From contig DJIP01000198.1 of the NCBI GenBank assembly GCA_002433675.1, positions 25,157-34,509 on the forward strand: a DNA stretch of 9,353 nt, read 5' to 3'. The notes below the pieces were generated by a model. It ran no database searches, was not told the DNA's origin, and worked only from the letters and a program-made list of their open reading frames with translations. A program made the position numbers and the translations under genes. Shown here piece after piece: positions 7,081-9,353 of this stretch; positions within the stretch are counted from its first letter, which is position 1, and each line of letters opens with the position of its first letter. The stretch is from Halomonas halophila (GTDB lineage: Bacteria; Pseudomonadota; Gammaproteobacteria; Pseudomonadales; Halomonadaceae).

Positions 7081-7299
7081 TCAGTCGCGCAGGGATGCGT
7101 AGAAGGCGCGGACGTGCTCTGTCTCGCGGTAGCCGGCGCTGTCATCGCGTTTTTCGGTGGGGGTCGTGACGCTGTCATCGCGTGCTGCGGCGACCGATGC
7201 CTGGCCGACCACCACCGCGGCGCCGGCAGCTACGGTACCGCCCCCCAGGGCCTTAAGAAGACGACGACGTTGAGTGTTGGGCGTTGTGCTCATGCTCAT
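7081..7299 (-). CDS. Formate dehydrogenase region TAT target small protein
   Basis: A 72-residue protein of the type named 'formate dehydrogenase region TAT target' (TIGR02811-like), found immediately before FDH alpha in many proteobacteria; its function is not known. A twin-arginine motif RRRLLK (11-16) precedes a hydrophobic segment (about 18-38) rich in Gly, Ala and Val. A small-residue stretch at 35-39 could be a cleavage site. Only about 33 residues follow, ending in YRETEHVRAFYASLR (57-71), the part I judge conserved in the family. It could be a small FDH subunit, an assembly factor or an uncleaved membrane anchor. The ATG at 7299 overlaps the TorD-like stop as ATGA, which favours it over the ATG at 7293; both have GGAG-like sites upstream. 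Alpha starts 18 nt downstream. Confidence 0.88.
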   Translation of the reverse strand: MSMSTTPNTQRRRLLKALGGGTVAAGAAVVVGQASVAAARDDSVTTPTEKRDDSAGYRETEHVRAFYASLRD

Positions 7300-7955
7300 T
7301 CTCCTGCTCCAAGGGCCGGGCCGCGGTCCGCGTGGACGCTGGTGCCGGGCACAGGGGTTCCAAGGGTGGTGTTGTCGATCAGGATGGCGCTCTCGCGCTG
7401 GAAAAACAGCGTCGCCAGTTCACCCAGCGCCGCATAGAAGGGGGTGTCGACCCGGGCAAGGTCGTGCATGCATCGGCCGGCCCAGGGCGCCAGGTGCCGA
7501 TGGAAGAAGCTGCCGGCACGCTGATCGTTCTGGCTGATCAACATCGCCATCACCTCGCACATCGCCGCCAGGTGATCTTCCGGCTCCGAGACGTCGGCAG
7601 AGCGCTGGATGCCCAGTGTCTTGAGATCCTTGCGCAGGGTGACCAGCGATGCCTCCATCAGGCCGCCCTCGCGATAGTAGGAGGCGTAGGGCAGCACGTC
7701 GCCCTGGATGACCCCGATCAGATGACGAAAGTGGGCACGCTCCAGGCGTTCGACGTCGCTGGTGGCAGCGGCGGCGGCCAGCCGGCTCCAGGCCTGGCTC
7801 AGACGAATGTCGTCTGGCTCGCCCTCGAGGCCGGCAAGCCACTGACGCAGGTCCTCGCCGGGGGGCTGGCGCAACAGTGCTGCCAGCAGGGCGTAGATGT
7901 CAGCCCGCAGTTCGGCTTCTTCGGTGCGAGCGTCAGGAATATCGTGCATGGTCAT
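7296..7955 (-). CDS. TorD/NarJ-family chaperone for formate dehydrogenase
   Basis: A 219-residue all-helical cytoplasmic protein of the TorD/DmsD/NarJ family (PF02613-like). Such proteins bind the Tat signal of a molybdoenzyme and hold back export until the cofactor is inserted. Family features seen: LPYASYYREGGLME (88-101), EPEDHLAAMCEVM (124-136) and FFHRHLAPWAGRCMHDL (150-166). The longest frame starts at 8024, but its first 23 residues are antisense-like and lie over the preceding gene. The ATG at 7955 overlaps the preceding TGA as ATGA. No clear Shine-Dalgarno precedes it, so it probably depends on translational coupling. The ATG at 7949 is an alternative. Its stop overlaps the TAT-target gene, also as ATGA. 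The likely client is FDH alpha two genes downstream; the TAT-target peptide is a second possible ligand. Confidence 0.93.
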   Translation of the reverse strand: MTMHDIPDARTEEAELRADIYALLAALLRQPPGEDLRQWLAGLEGEPDDIRLSQAWSRLAAAAATSDVERLERAHFRHLIGVIQGDVLPYASYYREGGLMEASLVTLRKDLKTLGIQRSADVSEPEDHLAAMCEVMAMLISQNDQRAGSFFHRHLAPWAGRCMHDLARVDTPFYAALGELATLFFQRESAILIDNTTLGTPVPGTSVHADRGPALGAGE

Positions 7956-9353
7956 AGCTTGAGCTGGGCCTCCGGATTGGTTGCCATCTCGTGCCACACA
8001 TCCTTGACCCGACAGTCCTGACACATTTCCAGCCGACGTGCCTGGTCACCGCTGAAATACGCATGGTTTGCCAGTTTTTGCTGGATGGCGGCGATGGTGC
8101 GGGCGTTGGCGAAGGCGCTGCCACAGACGATGCAGTGAAAGGGCGCGTCTTCGTGGCACACTCGCCACTGGCTGCGCTCGGCACTTGCAAGGAAGCCGGG
8201 GGTGAGGCGGATGGCGGATTCTGGACAGCTCTTGCTACAAAGGCCGCACTGGACGCAGTCTGCCTCGCGAAAGTCGAGGCGCGGGGTGTCGCCTCCGGCG
8301 CCGAGCGCGCCGGTCGGGCAGCTGGCCACACAGCCCATGCACAGAGTGCAGGCATCGGCATTGACCTCGATGCCACCGAATGGGCTGCCCGGAGGCATCG
8401 GGTGCCGCTCGCCGTCGACATGGCCAGTGGCGGCCAGATGGTCCAGCACCAGGGTGAGGCGCTCACGCTTGCCGGGCGCTTCGACGCCATCTGCTGCCCC
8501 TGTATTGCCGGGTCGCCCTCCGGCCATTTTAACCATGGCCGACGGGGCGTCCTTGTCGGTCCCGAACGCTTGAGGCTGTTCCAGGGAGTGCAGCCGAGGC
8601 GTCAGCCCCGAATGGCGCGGCAGGGCGAGCGAGCTTTCCTGTTCCTTGTCGCTGAACCACTGCAGTCGGCCGGGATTATGCCCCAGCGCCTCGAGGATCG
8701 CTCTGCCCTGGGCCAGCTGATCCTCCAGATGAGCGACCAGCCTGTCCGGCATGTCGGGGTAGGCCTGGATGCGCACTTCGCAGGCGCCGGCGGTAATGGC
8801 CGACAGCCAATGGTCGACGCCGGCAGAACCCAGATCTTCCAGCGCCACATCGATGACGTGTCCGGCCGCGTCGGGTTGCACGTGCTGGGCGTGATCGACC
8901 TGAACGAAGCGCAGCACCGCCGACTGGCCGCCGGAGGCGTGGTAGTGGTCGAGCCAGGCGAGCAGGGTGTCCTGCTGGCGCAGGCTATGCGGTTGGCGGA
9001 ATTCGATGGCGCCGGTGGGGCAGGCGCTAGTACAGCTACCGACCCCCTGACACAGGTAGGGATCGATCTCGATGCGGGCATCGACGCGGCCGGGGACGCT
9101 CTTGATGGCGTCGGCGGGACACACTTCCAGGCAGCGGGTACAGCCACCGAAGCCACGAGTAGAGTGGGCGCAGCGATCGGCGTGAATCTCGAAGTAGCGG
9201 GGCTTTTCGAATTCGCCGATATAGTCGCCGAGTCCGTCGATCAGCGTCGTGCGCGCTTCACCGGCGGCCGATGAATGAAAATAGCCGGGAGGGGGCAGTT
9301 CCAGTGGCAGGCGCGGGGTCGGTGTCAGGTCCAGCACCAGGTCATGGTGTTCT
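7952..9353 (-). CDS. Multi-cluster iron-sulfur protein of the FDH locus (5' end outside window)
   Basis: At least 467 residues; the frame stays open through the right edge, so a GTG at 9337 is probably internal and the N-terminus is missing. Numbering from that GTG, the domains are as follows. A ferredoxin pair has C56-x9-C66-x2-C69-x3-C73, then a degenerate C96-x5-C102-x3-C106 lacking one Cys. A central region (about 138-235) may be a cysteine-poor relative of hydrogenase MvhD-type domains. After a low-complexity linker (about 232-290) comes a canonical ferredoxin pair: C330/C333/C336/C340 and C361/C364/C367/C371. A C-terminal CIVCG (402-405) plus CQDC (439-442) looks like a zinc- or rubredoxin-type site. 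It has no signal peptide in view, so it is probably cytoplasmic. It overlaps the TorD-like gene as ATGA. Its biochemical role is not established; electron transfer or FDH maturation is inferred from context. Confidence 0.88.
   Translation of the reverse strand, partial: EHHDLVLDLTPTPRLPLELPPPGYFHSSAAGEARTTLIDGLGDYIGEFEKPRYFEIHADRCAHSTRGFGGCTRCLEVCPADAIKSVPGRVDARIEIDPYLCQGVGSCTSACPTGAIEFRQPHSLRQQDTLLAWLDHYHASGGQSAVLRFVQVDHAQHVQPDAAGHVIDVALEDLGSAGVDHWLSAITAGACEVRIQAYPDMPDRLVAHLEDQLAQGRAILEALGHNPGRLQWFSDKEQESSLALPRHSGLTPRLHSLEQPQAFGTDKDAPSAMVKMAGGRPGNTGAADGVEAPGKRERLTLVLDHLAATGHVDGERHPMPPGSPFGGIEVNADACTLCMGCVASCPTGALGAGGDTPRLDFREADCVQCGLCSKSCPESAIRLTPGFLASAERSQWRVCHEDAPFHCIVCGSAFANARTIAAIQQKLANHAYFSGDQARRLEMCQDCRVKDVWHEMATNPEAQLKL

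Noticed and set aside
7956..8024. Longer start for the TorD-like gene at 8024
   Set aside because: It would overlap the upstream coding sequence by over 70 nt; the added residues look like out-of-frame translation and the ATGA junction at 7955 is typical.
7991..9274. Plus-strand open frame of 427 codons
   Set aside because: It is antisense to the iron-sulfur protein and TorD-like gene, shows no domain character, and is explained by GC-rich codon bias leaving the opposite strand open.

Overview
The window is high-GC DNA read mostly from the minus strand. It comes from a gammaproteobacterium, and protein character and gene order suggest a Halomonas-like member of the Halomonadaceae; this is a judgement from the sequence with no database check. 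It carries the distal part of a membrane-bound, periplasm-facing respiratory formate dehydrogenase (FDH) operon, followed in the same direction by two molybdenum-cofactor genes. No RNA genes, mobile elements, CRISPR arrays or long repeats were seen.

Layout, in the direction of transcription (right to left). A large iron-sulfur protein (7952 to the right edge, N-terminus outside the window) overlaps by ATGA a TorD/NarJ-type chaperone (7296-7955). That gene overlaps by ATGA a 72-residue twin-arginine 'formate dehydrogenase region TAT target' protein (7081-7299). Next come FDH alpha (4207-7062), beta (3549-4172) and gamma (2493-3539), spaced 9-34 nt apart with good Shine-Dalgarno sequences. An intrinsic terminator (2427-2460) closes this unit. 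After a roughly 80-nt leader, a second unit holds a DUF1244 protein (2016-2345), moaB (1483-2010) and moeA (270-1493). At the left edge, the C-terminal 80 or so codons of an unrecognised plus-strand gene converge on moeA.

How the genes fit together. Alpha is a Tat-exported catalytic subunit with an N-terminal [4Fe-4S] cluster and a Cys (not selenocysteine) metal ligand. Beta is a four-cluster ferredoxin-like subunit without its own membrane anchor. Gamma is a multi-span cytochrome b with four candidate haem histidines. Together they should oxidise periplasmic formate and reduce quinone. The TorD-like protein probably guards apo-alpha until the cofactor is inserted. MoeA inserts molybdenum into molybdopterin and MoaB belongs to the adenylyltransferase-like family of the same pathway, so the second unit supplies the cofactor. 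The least understood parts are the TAT-target peptide, the iron-sulfur protein with its degenerate domains, and the DUF1244 protein beside the cofactor genes.

The overall arrangement resembles known 'FDH3-type' proteobacterial clusters. I see no clearly new system. The findings concern poorly characterised components and odd details within this known type of locus.
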